Positions 36,211-49,177 of a stretch of 64,000 nucleotides of DNA are shown in pieces. Numbering within the stretch: position 1 is the first letter of the stretch; every line of letters begins with the position of its first letter. The notes below the pieces were generated by a model that saw nothing but the letters and a program-made list of their open reading frames with translations, ran no database searches and was not told the origin of the DNA. Source of the stretch: Bradyrhizobium sp. AUGA SZCCT0176. Lineage in GTDB: Bacteria; Pseudomonadota; Alphaproteobacteria; Rhizobiales; Xanthobacteraceae. The DNA lies in the NCBI RefSeq assembly GCF_018130145.1, contig NZ_JAFCMB010000001.1, positions 434,001-498,000 on the forward strand. The letters run 5' to 3'. Both the position numbers and the translations under genes were made by a program.

Positions 36211-37523
36211 CTAGCCGCCGTCTCGCGCCGGCACCCGCGTAATCCTGGCGCCGAGTGCATTGAGCCGTTCCTCGATCCGCTCATAGCCGCGTTCGATCTG
36301 GTCGGCGTTGTTGATTGTCGAGGTGCCTTCCGCGGCCACGGCGGCCAGCAGCATCGCCATGCCGGCGCGGATATCGGGCGACGTCATCAACGCCCCGCGC
36401 AATCGGCTCGGGCCCGCCACGATGGCCCGGTGCGGGTCGCACAGCACGATCCGGGCGCCCATCGAGATCAGCTTGTCGACGAAGAACATCCGCGATTCGA
36501 ACATCTTTTCGAACATCAGGATCACGCCGTCGCATTGCGTTGCGGTGACGATGGCGATCGACATCAGGTCGGCGGGAAATGCCGGCCATGGCTGGTCTTC
36601 GAGCTTCGGCACATGACCGCCGAAATCATCCTGGATCTTCATGGTCTGGCCGGACGGCACCACGAGATCGTCGCCTTCGACGCCGCAGACGATGCCGAGC
36701 CGCTCAAAGCCCATCCGGACCGAGCGCAGATGCTCGACACCGGCGCGCGCGATGCGCAGCGGCGAGCGGGTCACGGCGGCGAGCCCGATCAGCGAGCCGA
36801 CCTCGATGTGGTCGGGCTGGATCGCGTAGCTGGTCCCGCCCAGCGTCGCCGGTCCGTGGATGATGATGGTGTTGGTGCCGATGCCCTCGATCTTCGCCCC
36901 GAGCGCCACCAGGAAGTTGGCGAGGTCCTGCACATGCGGCTCGGAGGCGGCGTTGCGCAGGTGCGTCGTGCCGTGGGCGGCGACCGCGGCGACCAGCGCG
37001 TTTTCGGTCGCGGTGACGCTGGGCTCGTCGAGGAAGACGTCGGCGCCCTTCAGCCGCGAGGCGCGGAACTCCAGCCGGTGCGTCGCCGTGACGGTGGCGC
37101 CAAGCTGTTCGAAGGCCAGAAAATGCGTATCGAGGCGGCGGCGGCCGATGACGTCGCCGCCGGGCGGCGGCAGCGCCACCTCGCCGCAACGGGCGAGCAG
37201 CGGGCCCGCCAGCAGGATCGAGGCGCGGATGCGCGCGCAGAGCTCGGGATCGAGATCGGCGGCGCGAATTTCCTTGGCGTGGATTTTCAGCGTGTTGCGC
37301 TGTACCCATTCGGCCGAGGCGCCGACCGAGCGGATCAACTCGACCAGCGTCTCGGTATCGCGAATCCGGGGAACGTTCTCCAGCGTGACCGGATGGTCGG
37401 TCAGCAGCGCCGCCGCGATGATCGGCAGCGCGGCATTCTTGTTGCCCGACGGCTCGATCGTGCCCGCAAGCCGGTGGCCGCCTTCAACGATGTATTGGAT
37501 GGGCGCCACTGAAACTCCGTGCA

Positions 37524-37524
<1 letters not shown>
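36211..37524 (-). CDS. MurA homologue (UDP-GlcNAc 1-carboxyvinyltransferase) with Cys-to-Asp active site
   Basis: 437 residues from ATG 37524, which shares its A with gyrB's TGA (TGATG), implying coupling. EPSP/MurA fold: TIEPSGNKNAALPIIAAAL carries the substrate Lys29-Asn30, and PWPAFPADLMSIAIV the catalytic Asp equivalent of E. coli Asp305. DIRAGMAMLLAAVAAEGTS and ERGYERIEERLNALGA complete the family pattern. The loop that in E. coli MurA holds Cys115 (PGGC) reads PGGDVIGRRRLDTH, so Asp124 replaces Cys. MurA transfers enolpyruvate from PEP in peptidoglycan synthesis; Asp variants stay active and resist fosfomycin. It could also be a paralogue with a different product. Confidence 0.9.
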
Positions 37525-40389
<2,865 letters not shown>

Positions 40390-42573
40390 TCAATACATCT
40401 GCAGCGACAATGCCTCGCCGCTCGGCGCGATGATCAGGCCCCAGGCGTCATCAGCGGTGACCTCGACGGTATCGTTTCGTGCCGGACGGCCCGCGACCTT
40501 CACCGAATAGGTGTATTTGCCCGGCGGCAGGTCGAGCATCGGAGGCTTCTGCGATTGCGGCCCGCCGGCGCCGGCAGCGAGCTTGATCGTCTGCTTGTTG
40601 ATGGTGACGGCAGCCTCGCTGCCGCCCATGTTGCCGAACACCAGCCTGGCCTGACCCGGTTTCGGGATCACGTCAGCCTTCGCGGCGACATCAGTGTACT
40701 TTTGTGCGAGGCTGACGGTGGTCTCGTCCTTAGCTCGGCCGAGTTTCAGCTGTGCAGGCCCATCAGGCGAAGCAAATGCCAGTTGCACGCGGTCTGCCTG
40801 CATGACGGCGCGCTCCGCGGATTCCTTCCAGCCGCGTTTGCCGAGCTCGGTACGATAGAAGGCGAGCACGGAAGCGAGATCCGCGGGAACGCTGATTTCG
40901 AGTTCCCTGCGGAATGGAACGTTGCTGCCCGGCAGCTTTCCGCTTCCGCGGGAGACAGTCGAACCACGCTGCTTGGGCATCGGAAACGGCGCGTCGGCAT
41001 CGGTTTCGGGGTCAACTTCGAGAACCTGCACCGTCGCCTTGGCGGCTGCGCCGCTGGAGGCCTGATCGCCTGCCGCGCCGGGCTTGGCCGCCATCTTGGC
41101 ATCGGCCGTCACCAGAGCCGATCCATCGGCGCTGATCTTCGACCTCGGACCCATCTGCATGACGGTGAACGACATCGCCTTGCCGCCTTTGGAAAAGTCC
41201 ATCACGACCATGCGGGGATTGTTGATGACCGAGGGCCGTTCTTTCCAGCCCTGGGCCTGCAGCGCGCCACGGTAGAACGCCGCGACCGCTCTCACGCTTG
41301 AGGGGGAATAGAAATCGAGCCGGCCTTTGGCGCCTTCGAACTGCACCTCTTCGGCATTCTCCGGCAGCGGCACGGGCTTCGAATTGTCGGCCAGCGGCCG
41401 CAGCGGCGCATCTGACATCTTGGCGGCCTGTTCCACCCGCCGCACTTCGTCGGCCGCGATGATTTCCTTTGCCATTGCCGCCGCATCGCTGAAAAACTTC
41501 GCGTCGGCTTCTTTCTTGGCCTTGGCGCGTGCCGCCATGCCGGCTTCGGTCACCTGCGTGGTGAGGTTGATGATCGTCAGATCGTATTGGGGCTTGAGCC
41601 TGAGCGTGGCGGTTTGATCGGGAGACGAGAAGTTGAGGACGATCTGGTCCGGCGTCTCAACGGCGCCGCGGGTTTCCTCTTTGCAGTTCCGCACCCCTAG
41701 TTCGCGGCGGAAGAATGCGAGTACCACCGGCAACTCAGCCTGAACGGCGCCGTGTACCTTGCGCGAGTTCGAACTCGAATCGCCCTCGCTTCCGAAGCCC
41801 GCTGTCTGGTTCGGTACCGGCAGGCCGGCGGTTTCGCGCGCAAGCTCAAGGCTCTGCGGATGCGCGAAGGGCGCAATCCGGACGTCGACACTGGTCTTGC
41901 CGTCATCGCGACGCTGCAGCGTCAGCATGATCGGCTGCTGCTGGTAGCCGTCACGTTTTGGAAAGCTGTAGAAGGCGCGTGCGCCGTTGCTGATCGATGC
42001 ATCGATCGTGGCGCCGGGATAACGCGCCGCTGCGTCCGCCGCCGACAATGGCGACCAGCCGGCCGCGATCAGTTCCTTGCGGAAGAACTCCAGGCTGGTC
42101 TCGACGCTCGCAGCGGTCGTGCAGCCAAGATAGGGCCGGCGCTCGTTGAATATGATGTCGGTCGCATCGTCCGGAAACGGCACGTTCGCATAGATCCTGT
42201 CCGCGCCGTAATTCACCTCGGATTGATTGGGCTGGATTTGCCTGAAAGACACGTTAAGTCCGTGCGGACCCCTCTTGAAGTTCAACGTGCTCCTGACGTT
42301 TTCGAACGGGCGCACGTATTGCACCCAGCCGTCTGCGGCCAGTAATTTCTTCGTCGCGAGGGTGGTGGCTGCGACGGTGCCCGGAACGTAGTAGTTCACT
42401 GTAAAAGTTTCCGGACGGCCATCCACGGCGCCTTCCAGGCGCGGCACGGTGCGGACATTGACCATCGTGGGGTCGGCGCTGGCAGCCACCGGCACGCTGG
42501 CGAACACCGCAAGGGTGACCGCAAACAGATGTTTCCGTGCCGGGACCAGCATCCCGCGCGTCGTTCCAAACAT
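40390..42573 (-). CDS. Large exported repeat protein, tandem paralogue 2
   Basis: 727 residues, unrecognised. The start MFGTTRGMLVPARKHLFAVTLAVFASVPVAASA is a signal peptide, with GGAG before ATG. The body has about five related units of 110-140 residues, each with a core like LAFYRTELGKRGWKES followed by RVQLAFASPDGPAQLKL: near residues 70, 165, 290, 440 and 580. The last 75 residues (AAVTINKQTIKLAAGAGG, LPPGKYTYSVKVAGRPARND) look like a PEGA-type beta domain. The next gene upstream is a clear paralogue of the same layout. Probably periplasmic or surface; function unknown. Confidence 0.85.
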   Translation of the reverse strand: MFGTTRGMLVPARKHLFAVTLAVFASVPVAASADPTMVNVRTVPRLEGAVDGRPETFTVNYYVPGTVAATTLATKKLLAADGWVQYVRPFENVRSTLNFKRGPHGLNVSFRQIQPNQSEVNYGADRIYANVPFPDDATDIIFNERRPYLGCTTAASVETSLEFFRKELIAAGWSPLSAADAAARYPGATIDASISNGARAFYSFPKRDGYQQQPIMLTLQRRDDGKTSVDVRIAPFAHPQSLELARETAGLPVPNQTAGFGSEGDSSSNSRKVHGAVQAELPVVLAFFRRELGVRNCKEETRGAVETPDQIVLNFSSPDQTATLRLKPQYDLTIINLTTQVTEAGMAARAKAKKEADAKFFSDAAAMAKEIIAADEVRRVEQAAKMSDAPLRPLADNSKPVPLPENAEEVQFEGAKGRLDFYSPSSVRAVAAFYRGALQAQGWKERPSVINNPRMVVMDFSKGGKAMSFTVMQMGPRSKISADGSALVTADAKMAAKPGAAGDQASSGAAAKATVQVLEVDPETDADAPFPMPKQRGSTVSRGSGKLPGSNVPFRRELEISVPADLASVLAFYRTELGKRGWKESAERAVMQADRVQLAFASPDGPAQLKLGRAKDETTVSLAQKYTDVAAKADVIPKPGQARLVFGNMGGSEAAVTINKQTIKLAAGAGGPQSQKPPMLDLPPGKYTYSVKVAGRPARNDTVEVTADDAWGLIIAPSGEALSLQMY

Positions 42574-42712
42574 GGGTATCTCCGGTATTTGCCGACGCCT
42601 GACCCGCGCAGCGGCGATAGAAGCTCGCGCCGATGGCGCGGTTGCTGAAGTCTAGTCGCGCGGGTGGACGTCGAGGTTCAACCGGACGCCCGCCGGCTCA
42701 GACGCGCATCGT

Positions 42713-44890
42713 TCAATACATCTGCATCGACAATGCCTCTCCGCTCGGGAGAATGATCAGACCCCAGCCGTCGTCGGCGGTCACCTCGATCGTATCGTTT
42801 CGGGCGGGGCGGCCCGCGACCTTCATCGAATATCGGTACTTGCCCGGCGGCAGTTCGAGGATCGGGGGCCTGGGCGATTGCAGTCCACCTGCGCCGGCGG
42901 CGAGCTTGATCGTCTGCTTGTTGATGGTGACGGCCGCTTCGCTTTCACCGACATTGCCGAGCATCAGCTTGGCGTGACCCGGCTTCGGTACGAAGTCCGC
43001 TTTTGCGGCAACGGCCGGATATTTCTGCGCGAGGATGACCGACGTCTCGTCGTCGCTGCGGCCAAGCTTCAGCATCGCCGGCCCGTCGGGAGAGGTGAAT
43101 GCAAGCTGCGCGCGGTCCGCCTGCACAACGGCGCGCTCAGTCGATTCCGTCCATCCGCGTTTGCCGAGTTCGCGACGATAGAAGGCGAGCACGGCATTCA
43201 GCTCGGCGGGAATGCTGGCGTCAAGTTGCCTGCGGTACACGGCGTTGCTGCCCGGCAGCTTTCCGCTCGCCGACGTGCTCATCGCGCTGTGCTGCTTTGG
43301 CACCGGAAAGGGCGCGTCGGGATCGGCGTCGGCCTCGAGAACCTGCACCGCCGCCGCCGCTTTGGCGCCAGCGCCGGCAGCCGCCTGAGCGGGTGCTGTT
43401 GCGCCTGGCTTGGCGGCCATCTTGGCATCGGCCGTCACCAGACCCGATCCATTGGCGCTGATACTCGCCCTCCGACCCATCTTCATGATGTTGAACCGCA
43501 CCGCCTTGCCGCCTTTGGAAAACTGCATCACGACCATGCGGGCATCGTTGATGACCGAAGGCTGTTCCTTCCAGCCTTGGGCCTGCAGCGCGTCACGGTA
43601 GAACGTTGCGACTGCTCTCACGCTCGAGGGGGAATCGAAACTGAGCCGGCCGTCGGCGCCTTCGAACTCCACCTCTTCGGCGTTCTCCGGCAGCGGCACG
43701 GGCTTCGAATTGTCGGCAAGGGCGCGCAGCGGCGCATCCGACGGCGGCGCATCCAACAGCTTGGCGGCCTGGGCCACCTTGGCGGCCTGGGCCGCGTCGG
43801 CTTCCTTCTTGGCCTGGGCGCGTTCGGCGAGGACGGTTTCCTTCATTTGAGTGACGATATTGACCATCGTCATGTCATATCGGCGGCTGAGCTCCAGCGT
43901 GGCGGTTTGCTCGGCCGAGGAAAAGTTCGCCGTGACGTTATCAGCCGTGACCACAGCACCGCTGGTTTCTTCGGTCCAGTTTCGCGCCGCGAGTTCGCGA
44001 CGATAGAAGGCGAGCGTTGCAGGAATTTCGGCAAGGACCGCCACGTCCAGCTGCCGCCGGGCCGAATCGGAATCGCCCGAGCTTCGCGTCGTCCAGGTTA
44101 GTTTTGGCGTCGGCAGGTCGGCCGTGTCGTCACCGGCTTCGAGCGTTTCCGGCATCGCAAATGGCGCGACCCGAATTTCCACGTCGGTCCGTCCGTCGTC
44201 ACGGCGCTGCAGTGTCAACATCACCGGCTGCTGCCGATGAAAGCCATTGTCGAAATCATGGGTGTAATAGGCCCGCACGCCATTCTCGATCGTCTCGCTG
44301 AGCTGCACGTTCGGCCAGCGCGCGGCCGCCTCCGCGGCTTTGAGCGGCTTCCAGCCGCTCGCGGCCATCTCCTTGCGGAAGAAGTCGAGCGTTGCGTCGA
44401 GCGCAGTCGGGGCAATGCAGCCGAGATAGGGCCGCCACTCCTCGAACACGATGTCGGCAGCATCCGGCGGGAACGGCACGTTCACATGCGCTGCGTTGGC
44501 GCTATAAATCACGCTGGATTGATTGGGCTTGCCTGGCGGGACCGACACAAACAGTCCTTGCCGTCCCTTCTTGAATTTTGACGAGAACTTGTCGTTTTCG
44601 AGCGGGCCCGCATATCGCACCCAGCCGTCGGCGGCCAGCAATTGCCTCACCGCAGCGGTGGTCGCCGCGAAGCCGGTCGGAACGTCGTAGGTCACTTGAT
44701 AGGTTTTGGATTGATGGGTCTTGGCAAGGGCCGTTTGTTCCACGGCCCCCTCGAGACGCGGCAGGGTGCTGACATCGACCATGTCGGAGTTGGCACTGGC
44801 GGCAACCGGCGCGCAGGCAATCACCGCGAGGGTGACAGCAAACAGATGTTTCCGTGCCGGGACCAGCATCCCGCGCGTCGTTCCAAACAT
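42713..44890 (-). CDS. Large exported repeat protein, tandem paralogue 1
   Basis: 725 residues, paralogue of the next gene on the minus strand. Identical first 23 residues (MFGTTRGMLVPARKHLFAVT...), the same FYR-x-L-x-x-x-GW units (SPAEIPATLAFYRRELAARNW-like, ALQAQGWKEQPSVINDARMVV, RRELGKRGWTEST), an Ala/Lys-rich helix near 345-375, and a near-identical PEGA-like C-terminus. The middle is more divergent, with an insertion ALAKTHQSKTYQVTYDV. It follows recF after 111 bp. Function unknown; both copies lie in the otherwise conserved recF-gyrB interval. Confidence 0.85.
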   Translation of the reverse strand: MFGTTRGMLVPARKHLFAVTLAVIACAPVAASANSDMVDVSTLPRLEGAVEQTALAKTHQSKTYQVTYDVPTGFAATTAAVRQLLAADGWVRYAGPLENDKFSSKFKKGRQGLFVSVPPGKPNQSSVIYSANAAHVNVPFPPDAADIVFEEWRPYLGCIAPTALDATLDFFRKEMAASGWKPLKAAEAAARWPNVQLSETIENGVRAYYTHDFDNGFHRQQPVMLTLQRRDDGRTDVEIRVAPFAMPETLEAGDDTADLPTPKLTWTTRSSGDSDSARRQLDVAVLAEIPATLAFYRRELAARNWTEETSGAVVTADNVTANFSSAEQTATLELSRRYDMTMVNIVTQMKETVLAERAQAKKEADAAQAAKVAQAAKLLDAPPSDAPLRALADNSKPVPLPENAEEVEFEGADGRLSFDSPSSVRAVATFYRDALQAQGWKEQPSVINDARMVVMQFSKGGKAVRFNIMKMGRRASISANGSGLVTADAKMAAKPGATAPAQAAAGAGAKAAAAVQVLEADADPDAPFPVPKQHSAMSTSASGKLPGSNAVYRRQLDASIPAELNAVLAFYRRELGKRGWTESTERAVVQADRAQLAFTSPDGPAMLKLGRSDDETSVILAQKYPAVAAKADFVPKPGHAKLMLGNVGESEAAVTINKQTIKLAAGAGGLQSPRPPILELPPGKYRYSMKVAGRPARNDTIEVTADDGWGLIILPSGEALSMQMY

Positions 44891-45001
44891 GGGTATCTCC
44901 GGATATTGCCGATGCCTGACAGGCGCAGCAGCGATGGCCGCGCGTCGTGGCGCGATTGCTGGAGTCTAGTCGCGCGGGTGGGCGTTGAGGTTCAACCGGG
45001 C

Positions 45002-46141
45002 TCAGGCGCGGCGGGTGACGTGGCCGGAATCCACGTCGAAAACCTCGCCGGATGCGCCGATATCGGCGAATGCCGCCGGATCGGCGCCGGTCATCCAGAC
45101 CTGCGCGCCGAGTTTTTCCAGCTCATTGAACAGCGCCTTGCGCCTGCCCGGATCGAGATGTGCGATGACCTCGTCGAGCAGCAACAGCGGCACGATGCCG
45201 GTCATCTCGGCGACCAGCGTGGCATGGGCCAGCACCAGCCCGATCAGCAGCGCCTTCTGTTCGCCGGTGGAGGCATCGCGCGCCGGCATGTTCTTCGGCG
45301 CGTAGACCACTTGCAGGTCGGTCAAATGCGGGCCGTCCAGCGTACGGCCTGCCGCGGCGTCGCGCGGGCGGCTCGCGCGCAGGATCTCGCGGTAGCGATC
45401 TTCCACGGCCGTCGCGGGCTCGCCCACCAGCGCATTCTCCATCCAGCCGTCGAGCATGATCTGCGCCGACGGAAACGCGGAAGCCGCGCCCCGTTCGCGC
45501 AGCATCGCTGCGAGTTTTGTGACGGTCTGGCCGCGGGTGGCCGCGACCGCGACCGCAAGCTCGGCGGTTTCGCGCTCGATCGCGTCGCACCAATGGTCGT
45601 CGTAATTGCGAACTTCGAGCAGCCGGTTGCGCGAGCGCAGCGAACGCTCCAGCGCCGACACGCGGCTGGAATGTTCGCTGTCGATCGCCAGCACCAGCCG
45701 GTCGAAGAAGCGCCGCCGTTCCGAGGCTGCGCCAAGAAACAGTCCGTCCATCGCCGGCGTCAGCCACACCATGCGCAAATGATCGCCGAACGCGGTCGCC
45801 GAGCCGACCGGCTCGCGGTCGATCCGGCAGCGGCGGCCAGTGGAACTGTTTTCATTTCCGGGCGCATCGATCCCGGTGCCCAGCGTCGCCAGCCCCAGCG
45901 CGCCCTCGACTTCGGCGGAGACGGCCCAGGAGCCGTTGCCCTGATTGTCGGCGACATCTTCCAGCGTCGCGCGCCGCAAGCCCCGTCCCGGCGACAGAAA
46001 CGAGATCGCCTCGAGGCAATTGGTCTTGCCGGCGCCGTTCGGCCCCACCAGCACCACGACGTCGCCGCGCGTCTGCACGCTCCCCGCCCGATAATTGCGA
46101 AAATGCGTCAGTGTCAGCTTGTGGATGCGGGAGGGGGTCAT
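45002..46141 (-). CDS. recF: DNA replication and repair protein RecF
   Basis: 379 residues. SMC-like ABC ATPase that helps load RecA at gaps. The N-terminus has LTHFRNYRAGSVQ and Walker A VGPNGAGKTNCLEAISFLSPGRGLR; the signature region is ASTGEQKALLIGLVLAHATLV and Walker B PLLLLDEVIAHLDPGRR. Lies downstream of dnaN in the usual dnaA-dnaN-recF order, separated from dnaN by a palindromic repeat. Confidence 0.98.
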   Translation of the reverse strand: MTPSRIHKLTLTHFRNYRAGSVQTRGDVVVLVGPNGAGKTNCLEAISFLSPGRGLRRATLEDVADNQGNGSWAVSAEVEGALGLATLGTGIDAPGNENSSTGRRCRIDREPVGSATAFGDHLRMVWLTPAMDGLFLGAASERRRFFDRLVLAIDSEHSSRVSALERSLRSRNRLLEVRNYDDHWCDAIERETAELAVAVAATRGQTVTKLAAMLRERGAASAFPSAQIMLDGWMENALVGEPATAVEDRYREILRASRPRDAAAGRTLDGPHLTDLQVVYAPKNMPARDASTGEQKALLIGLVLAHATLVAEMTGIVPLLLLDEVIAHLDPGRRKALFNELEKLGAQVWMTGADPAAFADIGASGEVFDVDSGHVTRRA

Positions 46142-46155
46142 AACGAAACTCTTTC

Positions 46156-46236
46156 GTCATGCCCGGCCTTGTGCCGGGCATCCACGTCTTTACTGCGCCT
46201 AAGACGTGGATGGCCGGGACAAGCCCGGCCATGACG
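46156..46236. repeat. Palindromic repeat (family B)
   Basis: GTCATGCCCGGCCTTGTGCC and, inverted, GGGACAAGCCCGGCCATGAC, with GACGTGGATG/CATCCACGTC inside. An 80-bp imperfect palindrome between dnaN and recF that could attenuate recF expression. Confidence 0.75.
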
Positions 46237-46274
46237 CAATTTGGGCAGCAAGCCCGGCAATGACAAGTGGACCG

Positions 46275-47393
46275 TCACACCCGCATCGGCATCAGCACGT
46301 AGAGCGCGCCTTTGTTATCCTTGTCCTGCACCAGGGTCGGGGAGCCGGGATCGGCCAGCCGCAGCACCGCGACCTCGCCTTCGATCTGGGCGGCGATATC
46401 AAGGAGATAGCGCGAGTTGAATCCGATATCGAGCGCGTCGGAGGCGTATTCGACTTCGAGTTCTTCGGTGGCGCTGCCGGAATCCGGGTTGGTCACCGAG
46501 AGCACCAGCTTGCCGGCCGACAACGCCAGTTTCACCGCGCGGCCGCGTTCGCTCGAAATGGTCGAGACGCGGTCGACCGCGGCCTCGAAATCCTTCTTGT
46601 CGACGATCAGTTCCTTGTCGTTGTTCTGCGGAATGACGCGGCCGTAATCCGGGAAGGTGCCGTCGATCAGTTTCGAGGTCAGCACCACATTGCCGAGGGT
46701 GAAGCGGATCTTGCCCTGCGACAATTCGATCGAGACTTCGGCTTCATTGTCCTCGATCAGCCGCTGCACTTCGCCGACGGTCTTGCGCGGCACGATCACA
46801 CCGGGCATGCCGACGGCGCCCTTCGGGAGAGCCAGATCGATCTGCGCCAGCCGGTGTCCGTCGGTCGCTACCCCGCGCAAGGTCGCAGCCTTGGCGCTGC
46901 CGGCCGAGTGCAAATAGATGCCGTTGAGGTAATAGCGGGTCTCTTCGGTCGAGATCGCAAATTGGGTGCGGTCGATCAGGCGCTTGACGTCGGCGGCGGC
47001 CAGCGAGAACGAATGCGTCATGTCGCCGGCGGCCAGATCGGGGAAATCGCTTTCGGGAAGGGTCTGCAGCGTGAAGCGCGAACGGCCGGCGCGGATCGCC
47101 AGCACCGAACGGTCGCCGTCGGCCTCCAGCACGATCTGCGCGCCATCGGGCAGCTTGCGGACGATGTCGTAGAACATGTGCGCCGGCACGGTGGTCGAGC
47201 CGGCGGTTCCGGTTTCCGCTGCCAGGGTTTCCGTCACCTCGAGATCGAGGTCGGTCGCCTTCAGCGACAGTTTGGCGTTCTCGGCACGGATCAGCACGTT
47301 GCCGAGGATCGGGATGGTGTTGCGGCGCTCGACCACGCGATGGACGTGGCCCAGCGATTTCAGGAGTTGCGCGCGTTCGACGGTGACCTTCAT
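46275..47393 (-). CDS. dnaN: DNA polymerase III beta sliding clamp
   Basis: 372 residues from ATG 47393 (MKVTVERAQLLKSLGHVHRVVERRNTIPIL); the longer frame to 47480 has no family support. It forms the ring that tethers the replicative polymerase. Conserved stretches are the domain-1 start above, TKLPDGAQI-like VRKLPDGAQIVLE, RFTLQTLPESDFPDL and the C-terminal LYVLMPMRV. Lies between dnaA and recF. Confidence 0.98.
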   Translation of the reverse strand: MKVTVERAQLLKSLGHVHRVVERRNTIPILGNVLIRAENAKLSLKATDLDLEVTETLAAETGTAGSTTVPAHMFYDIVRKLPDGAQIVLEADGDRSVLAIRAGRSRFTLQTLPESDFPDLAAGDMTHSFSLAAADVKRLIDRTQFAISTEETRYYLNGIYLHSAGSAKAATLRGVATDGHRLAQIDLALPKGAVGMPGVIVPRKTVGEVQRLIEDNEAEVSIELSQGKIRFTLGNVVLTSKLIDGTFPDYGRVIPQNNDKELIVDKKDFEAAVDRVSTISSERGRAVKLALSAGKLVLSVTNPDSGSATEELEVEYASDALDIGFNSRYLLDIAAQIEGEVAVLRLADPGSPTLVQDKDNKGALYVLMPMRV

Positions 47394-47746
47394 TGCAATA
47401 CCCGCCTGATCCCTAAGATGGAAAAGCCGGGCGGCCCTGAAGGCACGCCGCGGCCATTGAAACCCGAAAAGCCGGATCAAGATGGGACTTGATCAAACCT
47501 TCGGGGGGACCGCAAGGTGGCGCGGATAGGGTTTAAGCGCAAGGGATTACGACGCCGTTTCCCACGGTTTGCAGGCAAATTCACCGTCGTCCCGGCCTGG
47601 TGCGCAATTGCGCACCACGGGCCGGGACCCATAACCACAGGCGTTCGTGGCTGCATAAGCCGTCAGCCAGGGTGCCCAAAAGCCCGGCCGCGGAGTATGG
47701 GTTCCGGCGCCCGTGCGCAATTCGCACTAGGCCGGAATGACTGCGT
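47394..47746. repeat. dnaA-dnaN intergenic region with palindromic repeat pair (family C)
   Basis: 353 bp. From about 47586 to 47741 it holds the fullest family C copy: CGTCGTCCCGGCC...GGCCGGGACCCATAACCACAGG, a spacer, then GAGTATGGGTTCCGGC...GGCCGGAATGAC. Near dnaN, GATCAAG-ATGGGA-CTTGATC (47475-47494) is a 7-bp hairpin. dnaN's promoter probably lies between this and its ATG. Confidence 0.65.
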
Positions 47747-49177
47747 TCATTCCTGCAATTGGCGCTTCAGCGATTCCACTTCTTCCGACAGCGCCGTATC
47801 CCGGGACACCAGTGCCTCGATCTTGCGCACGGCGTGCAGCACCGTGGTGTGGTCGCGTCCGCCGAACCGGCGGCCGATCTCGGGCAGCGAGCGCAGCGTC
47901 AGCGTCTTGGCCAGGTACATCGCGACCTGGCGCGGGCGAACCACATTGGCGGTACGCCGGGAGGACAACAGGTCCGAACGGCTGACGTTATATTGGCGGG
48001 CCACCACGCGCTGGATGTCCTCGATCTTGATCCGCTTCGGTTCCTGCGGACGGATCAGGTCGCGGACTTCGCGCTCGGCCATTTCCAGCGTCACCGGCTG
48101 GGCGTTGAGCTTGGAGTGCGCGAGCAGCCGGTTGATGGCGCCTTCGAGATCCCGGCCGTTATGGGTGATGGTGCGCGCGAGATAATCCAGCACCGGTTCC
48201 GGTACGTCGAAGCTCGCATGATGGGCACGGGCCGCGGCGACGCGCGATTTGAGGATGCCGAGCCGAAGCTCTTCGCCGAGCGAACCCATTTCCACGACGA
48301 GGCCGCCGGCCAGCCGCGAGCGCACGCGATCATCGAGGCTTTCGAGATCGGACGGCGGGCGGTCGGCCGCGATCACGACCTGGCGGCCGGCATCGATCAG
48401 CGCGTTCAGCGTATGGCAGAACTCGGCCTGGGTCGATTTGCCCTGCAGAAACTGCAGATCGTCGATCACGAGCACGTCGATGCCGCGTAGCGCTTCCTTG
48501 AAGGCCAGCGCCGTCTGCGTCTTCAGCGCCGCGACGAAGCCGTACATGAACTTCTCGGCGGTGAGATAGAGCACCTTGCGCTCGTTGCCGGAATTGCCGG
48601 CCCACGTGACGGCCTGCAACAGATGGGTTTTGCCGAGGCCGACGCCGGCGTGAATATAGAGAGGATTGAACATCACGGCATCGCCGCGCCGCCCTTCGGC
48701 GACCTGGCGTGCCGCCGCATGCGCCAGCGTGTTGGAGCGGCCGATCACGAAACTTGCAAAGGTGAGGCGCGGGTCGAGCGGCGAGCCGCCGAGCGCATCA
48801 TGGCTCGCGGACACCGGCGCGGTCGCGGTGGCGCGCAGCTCGGGCGCGGGGCGACCGTTGGCATGCTCGACGCGGCGCTGATCGGCCGGCGCGGGAGCTT
48901 CCTTCGCGGGTGCGGCGCATCGCATCGCCGTGCGCACGGTGAGGTCGATCCGGTGCACTTCGGGCATCTCGGCCTGCCAGCAGGCGAGAACGCGATCGGC
49001 GTAATGCGCCTGGATCCAGCTCTTGAGGAACCGGGTCGGAACCGACAGATGGACGTTCTCGTCCTGCACGCCTTCCAGATCCATGCGCGCGAACCAACTC
49101 GAATAGACGTCTTCGCCTACCGTCGTCCGCAACCGACCCTTCACCCGCGACCAGCGATCCTGTTCGATATTCGTCAT
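47747..49177 (-). CDS. dnaA: Chromosomal replication initiator DnaA
   Basis: 476 residues. An N-terminal DnaB-interaction domain is followed by a linker (about 95-145) and the AAA+ domain. The AAA+ domain has Walker [13 protein letters not shown], Walker [14 protein letters not shown] and sensor residues ([16 protein letters not shown]). The C-terminal helix-turn-helix has the DnaA-box-binding signature [17 protein letters not shown]. It binds DnaA boxes and opens oriC. It is transcribed toward dnaN. Confidence 0.99.
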   Translation of the reverse strand: MTNIEQDRWSRVKGRLRTTVGEDVYSSWFARMDLEGVQDENVHLSVPTRFLKSWIQAHYADRVLACWQAEMPEVHRIDLTVRTAMRCAAPAKEAPAPADQRRVEHANGRPAPELRATATAPVSASHDALGGSPLDPRLTFASFVIGRSNTLAHAAARQVAEGRRGDAVMFNPLYIHAGVGLGKTHLLQAVTWAGNSGNERKVLYLTAEKFMYGFVAALKTQTALAFKEALRGIDVLVIDDLQFLQGKSTQAEFCHTLNALIDAGRQVVIAADRPPSDLESLDDRVRSRLAGGLVVEMGSLGEELRLGILKSRVAAARAHHASFDVPEPVLDYLARTITHNGRDLEGAINRLLAHSKLNAQPVTLEMAEREVRDLIRPQEPKRIKIEDIQRVVARQYNVSRSDLLSSRRTANVVRPRQVAMYLAKTLTLRSLPEIGRRFGGRDHTTVLHAVRKIEALVSRDTALSEEVESLKRQLQE

